DNA of 64,000 nt from Sporolactobacillus sp. Y61 (GCF_040529185.1 NZ_CP159510.1:124001-188000); one strand, 5' to 3'; shown: positions 9,084-18,419, counted from the stretch's first letter. Notes: generated by a model not told the origin, from the sequence alone. Numbers and translations are program-made.

Positions 9084-10703
9084 CAGCTCTGAGGAGTAAA
9101 AATTCTTCGCGATAAAATCAACAACAGCCCCCTAAATAATGCTATATATGAGATAATTTAACAGTAATAAATCCCATAATAGTGCTATTTTTTTAGGAGG
9201 TTCTTATGATTACACGGAAAGAGAAACGAGAGCAGGAGAAGAACGTCAATTATTTTCTCGAGTTTCAGAAAATATGCCATCATTTCTTTAAAGGATTCAC
9301 CAACAGGCTCAGAAAGGTCAAAGATCCGAGACATCAGAGTTATGTCACCTATGATTCAGACTTGTTGCTCTGGATGATGATCCTGAAAAATGTCTGTCAG
9401 TTCACCAGCATGCGCAGCCTGAGCAACGGACTTAATCGTGAAGAATGTATCGATAACCTGCAAAAGATGCTCGCTACTCAAGAGCTTCATGAACTGCCCC
9501 ACTATGACACGATCAACGATTTCTTGTCGCGGCTTGATCCGAAGGAGCTGGAAAACATTCGCATCGGTTTAATCCGGGAGCTCCTCAAAAAGCGGTGTTT
9601 TGAGGCCGAACGGATCGAGGGGAAGTATTGGGGGATTATCATTGATGGGACCGGGCTTTTCCACTTTAACAAGAAGCATTGTGCACATTGCCTGAAACGC
9701 GAACATACCCACAAAAAGACCGGAGAAACCTGGACGGATTACCAGCATCACGTTCTGGAAGCCAAACTGGTCGTTGGGGACATGGTGCTGAGTATCGACT
9801 CGGAATTTATAGAGAACGAGCACGAGGACGTGACCAAACAGGACTGTGAACGTCGCGCCTTCGAGCGCCTGAGCACCCGATTGAAAGCGACCTTCAAGCG
9901 TCTGCCCATCTGTATCCTGGCGGATAGCCTATATGCGTGTGAATCAGTCTTTCAGCGATGTGAGGCTAACCGCTGGAAATACATGTTTCGCTTCAAAGCA
10001 GGCAGTATTCCGAGTGTGGCGCAGGAATTCGAGGCGCTGAAAGCGCTGAAGTATCGGGGACAATCTGCAACGACCTACTGGGTGGATGACATCGCCTACC
10101 AGGAAAGAAAACTAAATGCCCTGGAAGCTACGGTTCAGGAAAAAGAAAAAGCGCACACCTTTCTGTTTCTGACCAATCTGCCCATCACGGAGAAAAAGGC
10201 AGAGGCGTTGGTAGCAGTTGGGCGAAGGCGCTGGAAGATTGAAAATCAGGGGTTTAATCGACAAAAGCACGTACAGTACGCCATTCAACACGTGAACAGC
10301 CAGAATCATCAGGCGATGAAGAATCACTATCTTCTTACACAGATTGCGGATATTTTGATGCAGTTATATGAAAAAGGGTCAAAGCTGCTCCGTACGCAAA
10401 AAAAGACGGCAAAAGAAATATCCTCAGCCCTGTTAGAAGCGATTCGGACACGCAGATTAACAGAGGAGGATATGGCTAGCCTGGTGAAACCGATGCAAGT
10501 CCGGTTCACCGGTTAAGAACAGTATATCAGAAAGGGGGAATGCCAGGCAAAGCTACAGTCAAAAAAAATTAAAAAAGGCCATCAAAATTTGGCTTGTCCC
10601 TTTTTCAAAAAAAGCGGAAAAGCAGAATTGGAAATATATGTAAAATTTAATCAGCTATTCGCATGACACGGAGGGCCTCACAAAAATTTACTCCTCAGAG
10701 CTG
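9084..10703 (+). mobile_element. Complete IS4-type insertion sequence
   Basis: A 1620-bp element with terminal inverted repeats: left end CAGCTCTGAGGAGTAAAAAT, right end read inward CAGCTCTGAGGAGTAAATTT. It is flanked by a 9-bp direct repeat (AAGCGAATC) and contains one intact DDE transposase gene. It splits a sigma-54 regulator gene between its sensor and AAA+ halves; the stop codon of the upstream half (TGA in CTCTGA) lies within the IS end. Confidence 0.93.
9206..10516 (+). CDS. IS4-type DDE transposase
   Basis: A 436-residue intact transposase preceded by TTAGGAGG (9192-9199) and ATG at 9206. It has DDE features: IIIDGTGLFHF (first Asp), ILADSLYACESVF (second Asp), and a C-terminal RRRWKIENQGFNRQK carrying the catalytic Glu. 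A HCAHC segment follows the first Asp motif. The A+T-rich stretch 10517-10683 after it is untranslated IS tail. Family placement as IS4 is by motif only. Confidence 0.93.
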   Translation: MITRKEKREQEKNVNYFLEFQKICHHFFKGFTNRLRKVKDPRHQSYVTYDSDLLLWMMILKNVCQFTSMRSLSNGLNREECIDNLQKMLATQELHELPHYDTINDFLSRLDPKELENIRIGLIRELLKKRCFEAERIEGKYWGIIIDGTGLFHFNKKHCAHCLKREHTHKKTGETWTDYQHHVLEAKLVVGDMVLSIDSEFIENEHEDVTKQDCERRAFERLSTRLKATFKRLPICILADSLYACESVFQRCEANRWKYMFRFKAGSIPSVAQEFEALKALKYRGQSATTYWVDDIAYQERKLNALEATVQEKEKAHTFLFLTNLPITEKKAEALVAVGRRRWKIENQGFNRQKHVQYAIQHVNSQNHQAMKNHYLLTQIADILMQLYEKGSKLLRTQKKTAKEISSALLEAIRTRRLTEEDMASLVKPMQVRFTG

Positions 10704-12245
10704 AAGCGAATCAAGTTGACTTGACAATTCTCTAAAGTCATCTAAATCTGCTAATATCCCTATAACACCTAAACAGTTTTTATCATGTATGATGGGAATT
10801 CCTGCAGTAACCGAATCATTTAATGATGCATAGTCATGCTGTTCCCCCTGCATAATGTAAGTTTTTTTACACGCTAGCGCCATTCCAAACCCATTTTTTC
10901 CCTTGAAATCAGATAACCAATTCGTTCCCATTCCTATTCCCTTGTTACTCAAAGGGACTTGATCATTATTCAGCTTATCGATTAATATACCGTCTGGATC
11001 CAAAAGAAAAAATTGATATTGGTAAAATTGAGGAAGCTGATATAAAAAAGGCATATAATCCTTCCATCGACTCTGCCGTACTTTCAATTGATCATCTGAT
11101 ATCACTCGCTTTTTAAATTTATTGTTAAAGAAAGATTTTTTGATAGGGAGATTCGACTGCGCATAGGACATGAACGGTGTGGGAGCAATAAGGGAATCGG
11201 ATTCCCAAACGATTTCAAAATTGCCTCTTTCAGTGATATGCCCTATTCTTGAACCTTGCCAAAGATGGTGATTATTTTCGTCAAACCGAATATAACCCTG
11301 AGGCGAATCGAAACTCGACTGGTTTAAAGATCTTCTAATTGAATCTGTATCTAATTTGTTGGCTCTTTGCACAGCGTCCTTTAATAGATAGATACTATTA
11401 TACGTATTTTGCATCACCGAACTGATAACTTTGGAGCTGTATTGTTTTTCATAGGCTTGAATAAATGTCTTATTAGACAGCGATTTCACTGTATTGAAAT
11501 AGGGAAAAGAAGAAAAAATATTTTTGCTATACTCATGATGCATGGCAGTGATTTCCGTTTCCGCTGTAATCGGACTACAAATGGGCTGTTCAAAACCATT
11601 CTGATAAAACTGTTGATAGAACGATACAGCACTGTCCCCAACTAGTGTCGAAAATACAACATCCGGTTTTAAATACTCGATTTCACTTAATACTTGTTCA
11701 AAATTCTGTGTTCCTAATGAAGCATACGATTCTTCGTTCACTCTACCACCATTTATTTTTAACAACTCATGCATATGCTGATTTGTAATTCTTGGAAAGA
11801 TATAGTCTGATCCTACAAGATAGAATGACATCCCCAAATGAGAGATAATCCAAGGAATAAAAAATTGCAATTGCTGATTGGGAAGAGCACCAGTGTAATA
11901 AATCCAGTTATTTTGTTCGTTTCCTTCATATAGAGTTGGATAAAACAGAAGAATATTGTATTGTTTTAGAACAGGAATGACTTCCTTTCTGCATGCAGAA
12001 GTATAAGGCCCAACAAGAATTTGAACTTTGTCTTGTTCAATCAATTTTCTAGCCTTTTCTCTAGCAAGAATTGGATCAGAAGCAATGTCTTCTACAAAAG
12101 CTTCAATCGGAAGATCATGAATTCCACCGGTTTGATTAATTTGCTGAATAGCTAGAAGGGCTGACCGATATTGTCCCACCTCGGTAATCGCTGTACAACC
12201 TGTTAAAGAAAACAAGATCCCAACTCTTATACTCTCGCTATGCAT
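10695..12245 (-). CDS. 5' half of split sigma-54 regulator (amide sensor and GAF-like)
   Basis: A 516-residue frame. Residues about 6-370 are an AmiC/UrtA/FmdD-like type I periplasmic-binding-protein fold (RVGILFSLTGCTAITE..., VGPYTSACRKEVIPVL). There is no signal peptide, so it should work in the cytosol, as AmiC does. Residues about 400-510 resemble the GAF input domain of AcoR/DhaR-type activators (FFLLDPDGILIDKL, NSVTAG-like, GVIGILADLDDFRELSS). The last residues QL and the stop come from the IS4-type element; the true protein continued into the frame now at 7761-9071. The ligand is inferred to be a short amide or urea derivative from the fold and the neighbouring amidases. ATG at 12243-12245 diverges from amiE. 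Confidence 0.9.
   Translation of the reverse strand: MHSESIRVGILFSLTGCTAITEVGQYRSALLAIQQINQTGGIHDLPIEAFVEDIASDPILAREKARKLIEQDKVQILVGPYTSACRKEVIPVLKQYNILLFYPTLYEGNEQNNWIYYTGALPNQQLQFFIPWIISHLGMSFYLVGSDYIFPRITNQHMHELLKINGGRVNEESYASLGTQNFEQVLSEIEYLKPDVVFSTLVGDSAVSFYQQFYQNGFEQPICSPITAETEITAMHHEYSKNIFSSFPYFNTVKSLSNKTFIQAYEKQYSSKVISSVMQNTYNSIYLLKDAVQRANKLDTDSIRRSLNQSSFDSPQGYIRFDENNHHLWQGSRIGHITERGNFEIVWESDSLIAPTPFMSYAQSNLPIKKSFFNNKFKKRVISDDQLKVRQSRWKDYMPFLYQLPQFYQYQFFLLDPDGILIDKLNNDQVPLSNKGIGMGTNWLSDFKGKNGFGMALACKKTYIMQGEQHDYASLNDSVTAGIPIIHDKNCLGVIGILADLDDFRELSSQLDSLQL
10704..10712. repeat. Target-site duplication, right copy (IS4-type)
   Basis: Exact second copy of AAGCGAATC, within the last codons of the sensor half (LDSL). 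Confidence 0.93.
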
Positions 12246-12327
12246 TTTTTAACACTCCTCTAAAATGAATAATCGATTAGCTTAATTATAATCTATTCAT
12301 CTAAATAATCATAATATTTTACTAATT

Positions 12328-12366
12328 TGAACGAATGTGAACAAATTGTGTCCACATGTGTCCATA
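12328..12366 (+). promoter_or_regulatory. Candidate upstream activator site for amiE
   Basis: About 40-75 bp upstream of the -24/-12 promoter is TGTGAACAAATTGTGTCCAC followed by ATGTGTCCATACG. It contains a direct repeat TGTGTCCA and a CACATGTG palindrome. The spacing is suitable for an enhancer-binding protein dimer, and the nearby split sigma-54 regulator is the obvious candidate. This is inferred from position and symmetry. Confidence 0.4.
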
Positions 12367-12404
12367 CGATATTTTAAAAATAGCCTAAAATCTGAATTTT
12401 AAAT

Positions 12405-12420
12405 TTGGCACGTTTCTTGC
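12405..12420 (+). promoter_or_regulatory. Sigma-54 (-24/-12) promoter of the amide operon
   Basis: TTGGCACGTTTCTTGC matches the RpoN consensus TGGCAC-N5-TTGC, with exactly 10 bp between the invariant GG (12407-12408) and GC (12419-12420). The amiE start codon is 57 bp downstream. A sigma-54 activator gene diverges immediately upstream and rpoN is about 8 kb away. Confidence 0.9.
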
Positions 12421-12476
12421 TTATATAAATTTAAGTGAAAAAATCACTTTATTAATCAACAATGGAGGGATTATCG

Positions 12477-13472
12477 ATGCCAGTTGGTACTATTTCTAGT
12501 TCAAGGGATACTGTTGGTATTGCTGTGGTGAATTATCGCGTACCGGTTCTAGAGTCAAAGGAGGAAGTCTTAGCAAATTGTCATCGGATTGCAGATTTTG
12601 TTGAAGGCACAAAGTTAGGTTACCCTGGATTGGATTTAATTGTATTCCCTGAATACTCCACACAAGGTTTCCACCCTACTAAATGGAGAGACCTCTGCAC
12701 CACTGTTCCTGGACCCGAAACCGATATTTTTTGTGAAGCTTGTCGGAAGAATAAGGTTTGGGGTGTTTTCTCAATCACCGGAGAAATAAATCCTGTCGGT
12801 AATCCATTTAATTGTTTTATTCTTATTGATGATAAAGGAGAAATCAAGCTCAATTATCATAAAATTAATCCTTGGGTCCCAAAAGAACCATGGTATCCTG
12901 GCGATGAAACGATGGTCATTAAGGGGCCAAAAGGGCTAATGATCGGCGCAAATGTCTGCTACGATTCCAACATGCCGGAAATTGTGCGTGACACAGTTAT
13001 GAAAGGTGCGGAACTCGTTGTTCGAATCCAGGGCTATATGTATCCTTCAAAGGAACAGCAAATAAAAGTAGCCAGTGTTCGTGCTTGGGAAAATAATGTT
13101 TACTTCGTTGTTGCTAATATGGCTGGCCGTGATAAAGTGTATTCTTATTTCGGTCATTCTAACATTATTAATTTTGATGGCACGACATTAGCAGAATGTG
13201 GCACAACACCTGATGAGGTAACTTATTCCGAACTGTCCATTTCTGCCATCCGCAATGCGAGAAAAAATTGGACTGCAGAAAATCAAATCTTTAATTTAAC
13301 ACACAGGGGCTATACTGCCGTTAAAAACGGTGTCGCAGAAAGTCCTTATACCTTTTATAAAACCTGGGCTGAAGATCCAGAAAAAGCCAAAACGATTTGC
13401 GAATCTTTGACACGCAATACACCTGGACAACCTGTTGAAGAATTATCTGATAATACGCTGCTAAATAGATAA
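12477..13472 (+). CDS. amiE: Aliphatic amidase AmiE
   Basis: Nitrilase-superfamily amidase hydrolysing short aliphatic amides to the acid and ammonia. The catalytic triad is Glu59 (VFPEYSTQG), Lys129 (NYHKINPW) and Cys161 (ANVCYDSNMPE). The N-terminus ISSSRDTVGIAVVNY is very close to known AmiE proteins. I choose ATG at 12477 (331 aa) because GGAGGG at 12464-12469 is well placed; the frame's ATG at 12462 lies on the Shine-Dalgarno itself. First gene of the operon amiE-permease-amiF behind the sigma-54 promoter. Exact substrate range (acetamide, propionamide) cannot be read from sequence. Confidence 0.95.
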   Translation: MPVGTISSSRDTVGIAVVNYRVPVLESKEEVLANCHRIADFVEGTKLGYPGLDLIVFPEYSTQGFHPTKWRDLCTTVPGPETDIFCEACRKNKVWGVFSITGEINPVGNPFNCFILIDDKGEIKLNYHKINPWVPKEPWYPGDETMVIKGPKGLMIGANVCYDSNMPEIVRDTVMKGAELVVRIQGYMYPSKEQQIKVASVRAWENNVYFVVANMAGRDKVYSYFGHSNIINFDGTTLAECGTTPDEVTYSELSISAIRNARKNWTAENQIFNLTHRGYTAVKNGVAESPYTFYKTWAEDPEKAKTICESLTRNTPGQPVEELSDNTLLNR

Positions 13473-13671
13473 TCTAATCTTCTTTTTCAGATAAAGAAAA
13501 CTTGTGATATCATCTCTGGAGAAGGCTGAGCCTTAGTTACGCTTATGCCGTTTTCTTTTTATACTTTCCTAACTGTATAAAAAAGCTAAATTCAATATTG
13601 ACTTGCGCTTATGTCTCTACTGTTTTCTTTAGCAAAAGATCAGAATTTAGAGAAAGCGAGGATTTATAGAC
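13473..13671 (+). other. amiE-permease spacer with an imperfect direct repeat
   Basis: The 199-bp spacer contains two similar tracts, ACGCTTATGCCGTTTTCTTT and GCGCTTATGTCTCTACTGTT followed by TTCTTT, and a possible weak hairpin near 13510-13540. I recognise no riboswitch and no clear terminator. GAGAAAGCGAGG supplies the ribosome binding region for the permease. Confidence 0.3.
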
Positions 13672-15384
13672 ATGGAAACTACAACTCCTGTTAAAATAAC
13701 AAGAACGTTTAATAAATGGGTAAACAATCCCGTATTAGAGGACTACGCGTTACGTTATGCCCCTCGATCCTTCCGGAAATTTTCAGAATCCGCTGTTGCA
13801 AATTCAGCACTTGGTGGGATTGCTTTTCTCGCTAACTTTGCCATCGGAGCATCAGTTACTATTGCTTATGGTTTTTCTAGCGCATTTTGGGGAATCCTCG
13901 CTGCCGGACTTGTTATTTTTCTAACAGGCATTCCAATTTCTTATTATTCAGCGAAATACAACGTGGATATGGATCTTCTAACACGCGGGTCAGGATTTGG
14001 TTATCTAGGATCCACACTGACATCACTCGTTTACGCGACCTTCACTATCATCTATTTTGCTACAGAAGGGGCTATCTTAGCCCAGGCATTGGATCTCTAT
14101 TTTGGAATTCCCCTTGGAGTAGGCTATCTAATCGGTGCGATTGTCGTTATTCCAATCGTTACCTATGGTATGACTTTACTTTCTCGGGTGCAAACGTGGA
14201 CTCAGCCTTTATGGATTGTTCTGATGATTGCACCACTAATTGGTATCTTGGTGAAAGATCCACAATCATTAGCAGCATGGACAAATTTTGGTGGAAATTC
14301 ACCTTCAGGATCAGCTTTTAATCCATTGTTTTTCGCTCTGTCCGCCGGCGTTGTTTTATCCCTTATTACACAAATAGGCGAACAAGTGGATTATCTGCGA
14401 TTCATGCCGGAACGAAAACTAAAAAATCACAAAATTTGGTTATGGGTAGTCATCCTTGCAGGTCCAGGTTGGGTGATTCTCGGTGCCTTTAATATGCTTT
14501 GTGGTTCATTATATGCTTCTTATATTGCACCATCAGTTGGGCTTACCGCTGCCGTTGAACCTATACAACAATTTATTCATGGATTTGGAACATTTATACC
14601 CGGCACATTTCTTGTTTTAACAATCGCAACACTTTTCGTTGTATTATCCCAGATGAAAATCCAAGTCACTAACGCCTATTCCGGTTCGTTGTCTTGGTCG
14701 AACTTTTTCTCTCGGCTCCTTCATTTCCACCCCGGGAGAGTCGCGTGGCTTTTCCTGCAGGTAGCGATTGCTTTAGCAATCATGGAAGCAGGGATGTTTA
14801 ACTTTCTAAATGCTGTTCTTGGCTTCTACTCGAATGTGGCGGTTGCATGGATAGGTGCTATCGTCTCTGATCTTGTCGTGAATAAATCAATACTTAAGAT
14901 AAGTCCAAACTATATCGAGTTTAAAAGAGCGCATCTTTATAATTTCAATCCGGTAGGTTTTGGTTCGATGATTATTGCTTCTATTGTTTCAATCATCGCC
15001 TATTTTGGATTGCTCGGGCCAGTTTTGCAGGCCTTCTCACCATTCTTGTCACTCGTATTAGCCTTTATATTAGCACCCATTTTTGCCATCGCTACAAAGG
15101 GTAAGTATTATATTGCACGAGAAAATCCAATGTACGCTACCAATCAAGAAACAGCTTCAACCATTCACAAGCCTTTAGAACACGGACATAATCATGTCCA
15201 TTCAAATAACGATGGCGTCGAAACCTATACTTGCTCCGTTTGTCACTATGATTATGAACAAGAAGATATGACATTCTGTCCATTTCATGATGGGATGATC
15301 TGCTCTCTCTGCTGCAGTCTTGAAAAAAATTGTCACGATATGTGTAAGACTGAAAAAGTGTTGAATGATTTATCTGCGAAATAA
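13672..15384 (+). CDS. NCS1-family permease with Cys/His-rich tail
   Basis: A 570-residue membrane protein of the nucleobase:cation symporter-1 (purine/cytosine permease) family with about 12 hydrophobic segments. The opening WVNNPVLEDYALRYAPRSFR and SESAVANSALGGIAFLANF are family-like. From about residue 495 the protein continues into a soluble tail with a His cluster (EHGHNHVH) and Cys pairs (TCSVCHYDY, CPFHDGMICSLCC, CHDMC) suggesting a zinc- or metal-binding module. NCS1 proteins are usually about 420-500 residues, so the tail is extra. Lying between amiE and amiF, it may import amides or another nitrogen substrate; this is inferred from context only. Confidence 0.9.
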   Translation: METTTPVKITRTFNKWVNNPVLEDYALRYAPRSFRKFSESAVANSALGGIAFLANFAIGASVTIAYGFSSAFWGILAAGLVIFLTGIPISYYSAKYNVDMDLLTRGSGFGYLGSTLTSLVYATFTIIYFATEGAILAQALDLYFGIPLGVGYLIGAIVVIPIVTYGMTLLSRVQTWTQPLWIVLMIAPLIGILVKDPQSLAAWTNFGGNSPSGSAFNPLFFALSAGVVLSLITQIGEQVDYLRFMPERKLKNHKIWLWVVILAGPGWVILGAFNMLCGSLYASYIAPSVGLTAAVEPIQQFIHGFGTFIPGTFLVLTIATLFVVLSQMKIQVTNAYSGSLSWSNFFSRLLHFHPGRVAWLFLQVAIALAIMEAGMFNFLNAVLGFYSNVAVAWIGAIVSDLVVNKSILKISPNYIEFKRAHLYNFNPVGFGSMIIASIVSIIAYFGLLGPVLQAFSPFLSLVLAFILAPIFAIATKGKYYIARENPMYATNQETASTIHKPLEHGHNHVHSNNDGVETYTCSVCHYDYEQEDMTFCPFHDGMICSLCCSLEKNCHDMCKTEKVLNDLSAK

Positions 15385-15447
15385 TTTTCAAGGAATTTTT
15401 TTAAACAGTATTCTGAAAAATATTAACTATATAAGGAGAGATTATTT

Positions 15448-16449
15448 ATGGGAAGTATTGGAAGCATGACGAAACCAAGTGAAGGATTTCTTGCCGCTCT
15501 TATTCAATATCCGGTGCCAGTTGTTGACTCTCGAGCAGACATTGACAAACAAATTAAACAAATCGTAAAAATCCTTCATTCAACGAAGGCCGGATATCCC
15601 GGAGTTGAACTCATAGTATTCCCAGAATACAGTACCCAAGGATTGAATACGAAAAAATGGACAACTGATGAATTTCTCTGTTCGGTACCAGGTCCTGAAA
15701 CAGACATCTATGCCAAGGCCTGCATGGATGCCGGAGTGTTTGGTGTCTTTTCAATTATGGAAAAAGATCCAGAAGGCGGTGCCCCTTTTAATACCTCAAT
15801 AATTATTAATCCCGAGGGAGAAATCGTATTAAAATATCGAAAACTTAACCCGTGGGTTCCTGTTGAACCATGGCAAGCAGGCAATTTAGGGTTGCCGGTC
15901 TGTGAGGGACCGGGTGGAAGCATATTATCAGTTTGTATTTGCCATGATGGGATGTTCCCGGAAATCGCGAGAGAAGCAGCTTACAAGGGTGCCAATGTGC
16001 TGATCCGAATTTCCGGATATAGCACACAAGTCAACGATCAATGGATATTAACGAATCGTTCAAATGCATGGCAAAATTTAATGTACACACTGTCTGTCAA
16101 CTTGGCCGGATACGATGGGACATTCTATTACTTTGGAGAAGGTCAGGCGTGCAATTTCGATGGAACAACATTGGTGCAGGGTCACCGAAATCCATATGAA
16201 ATTGTCACAGCAGAAATTTATCCGAAATTAGCTGACCAGGCTCGATTAGACTGGGGACTAGAAAACAATATCTATAATTTGGGGACACGTGGGTATGTAG
16301 CAACCCCTGGTGGAGTCAAAGAAAATCCTTATACCTTCATCCAGGATTTGGCTGAGAACAACTACAAATTACCTTGGGAAGACAAAATTAAGATTAAGGA
16401 TGGTTCAATTTACGGCTATCCAGTTAATAAGGAAATGAGCAATAAATAA
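15448..16449 (+). CDS. amiF: Formamidase AmiF
   Basis: Nitrilase-superfamily formamidase (formamide to formate and ammonia), 333 residues. It opens [14 protein letters not shown], as in Helicobacter AmiF. Triad: Glu60 ([15 protein letters not shown]), Lys132 (KYRKLNPW), Cys165 ([11 protein letters not shown]). Long stretches such as [19 protein letters not shown] are AmiF-specific and separate it from AmiE. AAGGAGAG precedes ATG at 15448. Third gene of the amide operon. Confidence 0.96.
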   Translation: MGSIGSMTKPSEGFLAALIQYPVPVVDSRADIDKQIKQIVKILHSTKAGYPGVELIVFPEYSTQGLNTKKWTTDEFLCSVPGPETDIYAKACMDAGVFGVFSIMEKDPEGGAPFNTSIIINPEGEIVLKYRKLNPWVPVEPWQAGNLGLPVCEGPGGSILSVCICHDGMFPEIAREAAYKGANVLIRISGYSTQVNDQWILTNRSNAWQNLMYTLSVNLAGYDGTFYYFGEGQACNFDGTTLVQGHRNPYEIVTAEIYPKLADQARLDWGLENNIYNLGTRGYVATPGGVKENPYTFIQDLAENNYKLPWEDKIKIKDGSIYGYPVNKEMSNK

Positions 16450-16568
16450 ATAACGAAAGCTGAAGAGAGCAAACATCGTCTCTCGTTCCTATCAACCTGT
16501 TGATTGAATAGAATTACCTACACCTATTCTCTATGATTTATTTACTAGACTATCCTATATCTTCATTT

Positions 16569-16604
16569 CCTGGTTCTGCGAACAAGCCATAACCGGGATT
16601 TTTT
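16569..16604 (+). terminator. Probable terminator after amiF
   Basis: CCTGGTT and AACCGGG form an imperfect stem across a 16-nt loop, followed by ATTTTTT. It is 120 bp after the amiF stop and before a decayed transposase. Confidence 0.5.
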
Positions 16605-16619
16605 ATGGAAAATTTAAGA

Positions 16620-17340
16620 AGCATTATTGCTGCTAGCGTTTATTATCGTTGCATCTTCTACTAGAGCGTATAGTACCACACTTACCTGGAAGAAGAAAAA
16701 GCTTTTCAATTCAGATCCGCATGCCTTTAAAATGCGTTACATTTACCAGAAATTCCGGATTAATTTTCAGCCCTTATCTCACCAATCGCCGAAAAAGCCG
16801 AGGGTCAATCTGTCCCAAACACAGTGCTCTGCCAACGTACTGGACTCATCCTGACGTATCACCTCAATCACGGCCTTTCGGCCCGTCGGACCGCCGCCTT
16901 GATGAAGGATGTACATGGCGACTCGATCTCGCATCAGATTGTTTTTCTTTTTCGATACCATGAAAAAGATCCCGGAGGATCTGGTTTTCATCGTCGACGG
17001 GAATCCGTTCTATCTTATGGCTCAGCAATTCTTTGCCCAACACGGGATTGTCTTCGACATCAAGCAAGCAAGTGGTTGGCTCTAGACCAACGAAGATCCA
17101 GTAACGGCCGATGAAACAGATTATCGAGCGGCTCAATCGTATCAGTAAGGGCAACTACCGGGCAACTCAGGGCTTCAGCTCCAGTGCAGGATCCGTCTCG
17201 GTTTGACAGTCTGCTTACTTCAACTTTCTCCGGCCACACGCAGCCCTGGATGGTCGGGTCCCAGTGGTTCTACTATAGAGATGGAGGAACCAGGAAATAT
17301 TCTGAGACGCTGGGTCAAGCTGCTTGGTTTATCCCAGGGA
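16620..17340 (+). pseudogene. Decayed DDE transposase
   Basis: Pieces of one transposase can be read in several plus-strand frames. LILTYHLNHGLSARRTAALM is near 16840, a FFDTMKKIPEDLVFIVDGNP-like segment near 16955-17000, FFAQHGIVFDIKQ near 17030, MKQIIERLNRISKGNYRATQ near 17110, and YFNFLRPHAALDGRVPV near 17220. Frameshifts and internal deletions separate them. The family is a DDE element I cannot name with confidence. Confidence 0.65.
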
Positions 17341-17593
17341 TGGCTGAAGGATCCGGTTACCTAACTTTTTTGTTTTGCAGAGCCCGGAAACAGCAATCGG
17401 CAAAGCGAACACTTGACAAACCAAACAAGCCAATGGTTTATAATGAACAGACTAAGGGTGGCTTTGTTGTGCCAGCTTTTCTGTCCCCTCGTCGTCCTTG
17501 ACACCTACCATCCAAATTATGGGCCTGTATGCCAGGACGATTACGGGACTCACCACATCCCTTATGCCGAAAGTCATTATCCGCCATGCTTTT

Positions 17594-18160
17594 TCAAAAA
17601 ACTTTTGACACTACCTGTATTTGTAATGCAGTCGTTAAACACTCCGAGATAGCTTTCGCCATATTCATAACTAAATTTAATCTCGTATTTTGCAATACAA
17701 TCGATTCTAAATAATTCGCTGCATTAACGACTCCTGATAGGCTTATATCACCTACTATTGGTAATTTTTTATTTAACGCTGCTCCTGGATTAATCGGTTC
17801 ATTATCTGCATAAATCATTCCTATATTGGCTTTATCCCCTAGACAAGAATCAACGCCAATAACGAATGGATTATCAAATGATTTATATATTTTCCGCATA
17901 ACATCTTTAAGATTAACGGCGTGTACGGGACTGCTTAAGGTTCCATAAACAATTACATTAACCAAATTTTTCTGACTAAGCATCATACCGGTTAGTGGTC
18001 CTAGTGAATCACCTGTTGATCGATCTGTGCCAATACAAACAATAACGATTGATCTATTGCATGGGATTAGATGATGAATAAATTTAGATAAATGATAAAG
18101 TTCTAACTCATTTTCATAATAGGCATTTGCATTTTTGTAATCCTTAATATTTAATTTCAA
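17594..18160 (-). CDS. yyaC: Spore protease-like YyaC (DUF1256)
   Basis: A 188-residue protein of the YyaC/DUF1256 family, related to the Gpr germination protease fold and found in endospore formers. Recognisable segments are VCIGTDRSTGDSLGPLTG, YGTLSSPVHAVNL, GVDSCLGD and GDISLSGVVNAANYLES. Length is slightly under the usual 200 or so. Translation starts at 18160, with ATG and a weak upstream GAAGTGATG. It is isolated between two ruined transposases, and is the best marker here that the host sporulates. Confidence 0.9.
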   Translation of the reverse strand: MKLNIKDYKNANAYYENELELYHLSKFIHHLIPCNRSIVIVCIGTDRSTGDSLGPLTGMMLSQKNLVNVIVYGTLSSPVHAVNLKDVMRKIYKSFDNPFVIGVDSCLGDKANIGMIYADNEPINPGAALNKKLPIVGDISLSGVVNAANYLESIVLQNTRLNLVMNMAKAISECLTTALQIQVVSKVF

Positions 18161-18419
18161 CGTAACATCACTTCCTTACATAAGAAGTACTAAGATCTAT
18201 TATAGGATCCTATTATAATTTTATTTTTCCAGAGTATTTCCGTTGATCATTTTATTTATCCTTCTCGCATGATGTATGCGCTTTCATTAATTATTGTATT
18301 ACATTAGAAATATTATTTCCACTGGAAGTGAAAAGTTCTCCATGAGAAATTCAACAAAAAGATAACTCTTTTGTTGGATTTTATGGTATCCTCAATATCT
18401 GCTAAGAAAAAAGGAGTAT
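18161..18419. other. Upstream region of yyaC
   Basis: About 260 bp of A+T-rich DNA. I see no gene, and no promoter I can assign with confidence. Confidence 0.3.

Noticed and set aside
12462..12476. Longer amiE start (ATG at 12462)
   Set aside because: That ATG overlaps the GGAGGG ribosome site that serves ATG 12477, and AmiE homologues match from 12477 on.
13473..13671. Riboswitch in the amiE-permease spacer
   Set aside because: I compared it by eye with ykkC/guanidine, TPP and nickel-cobalt motifs and found no match to their conserved cores.
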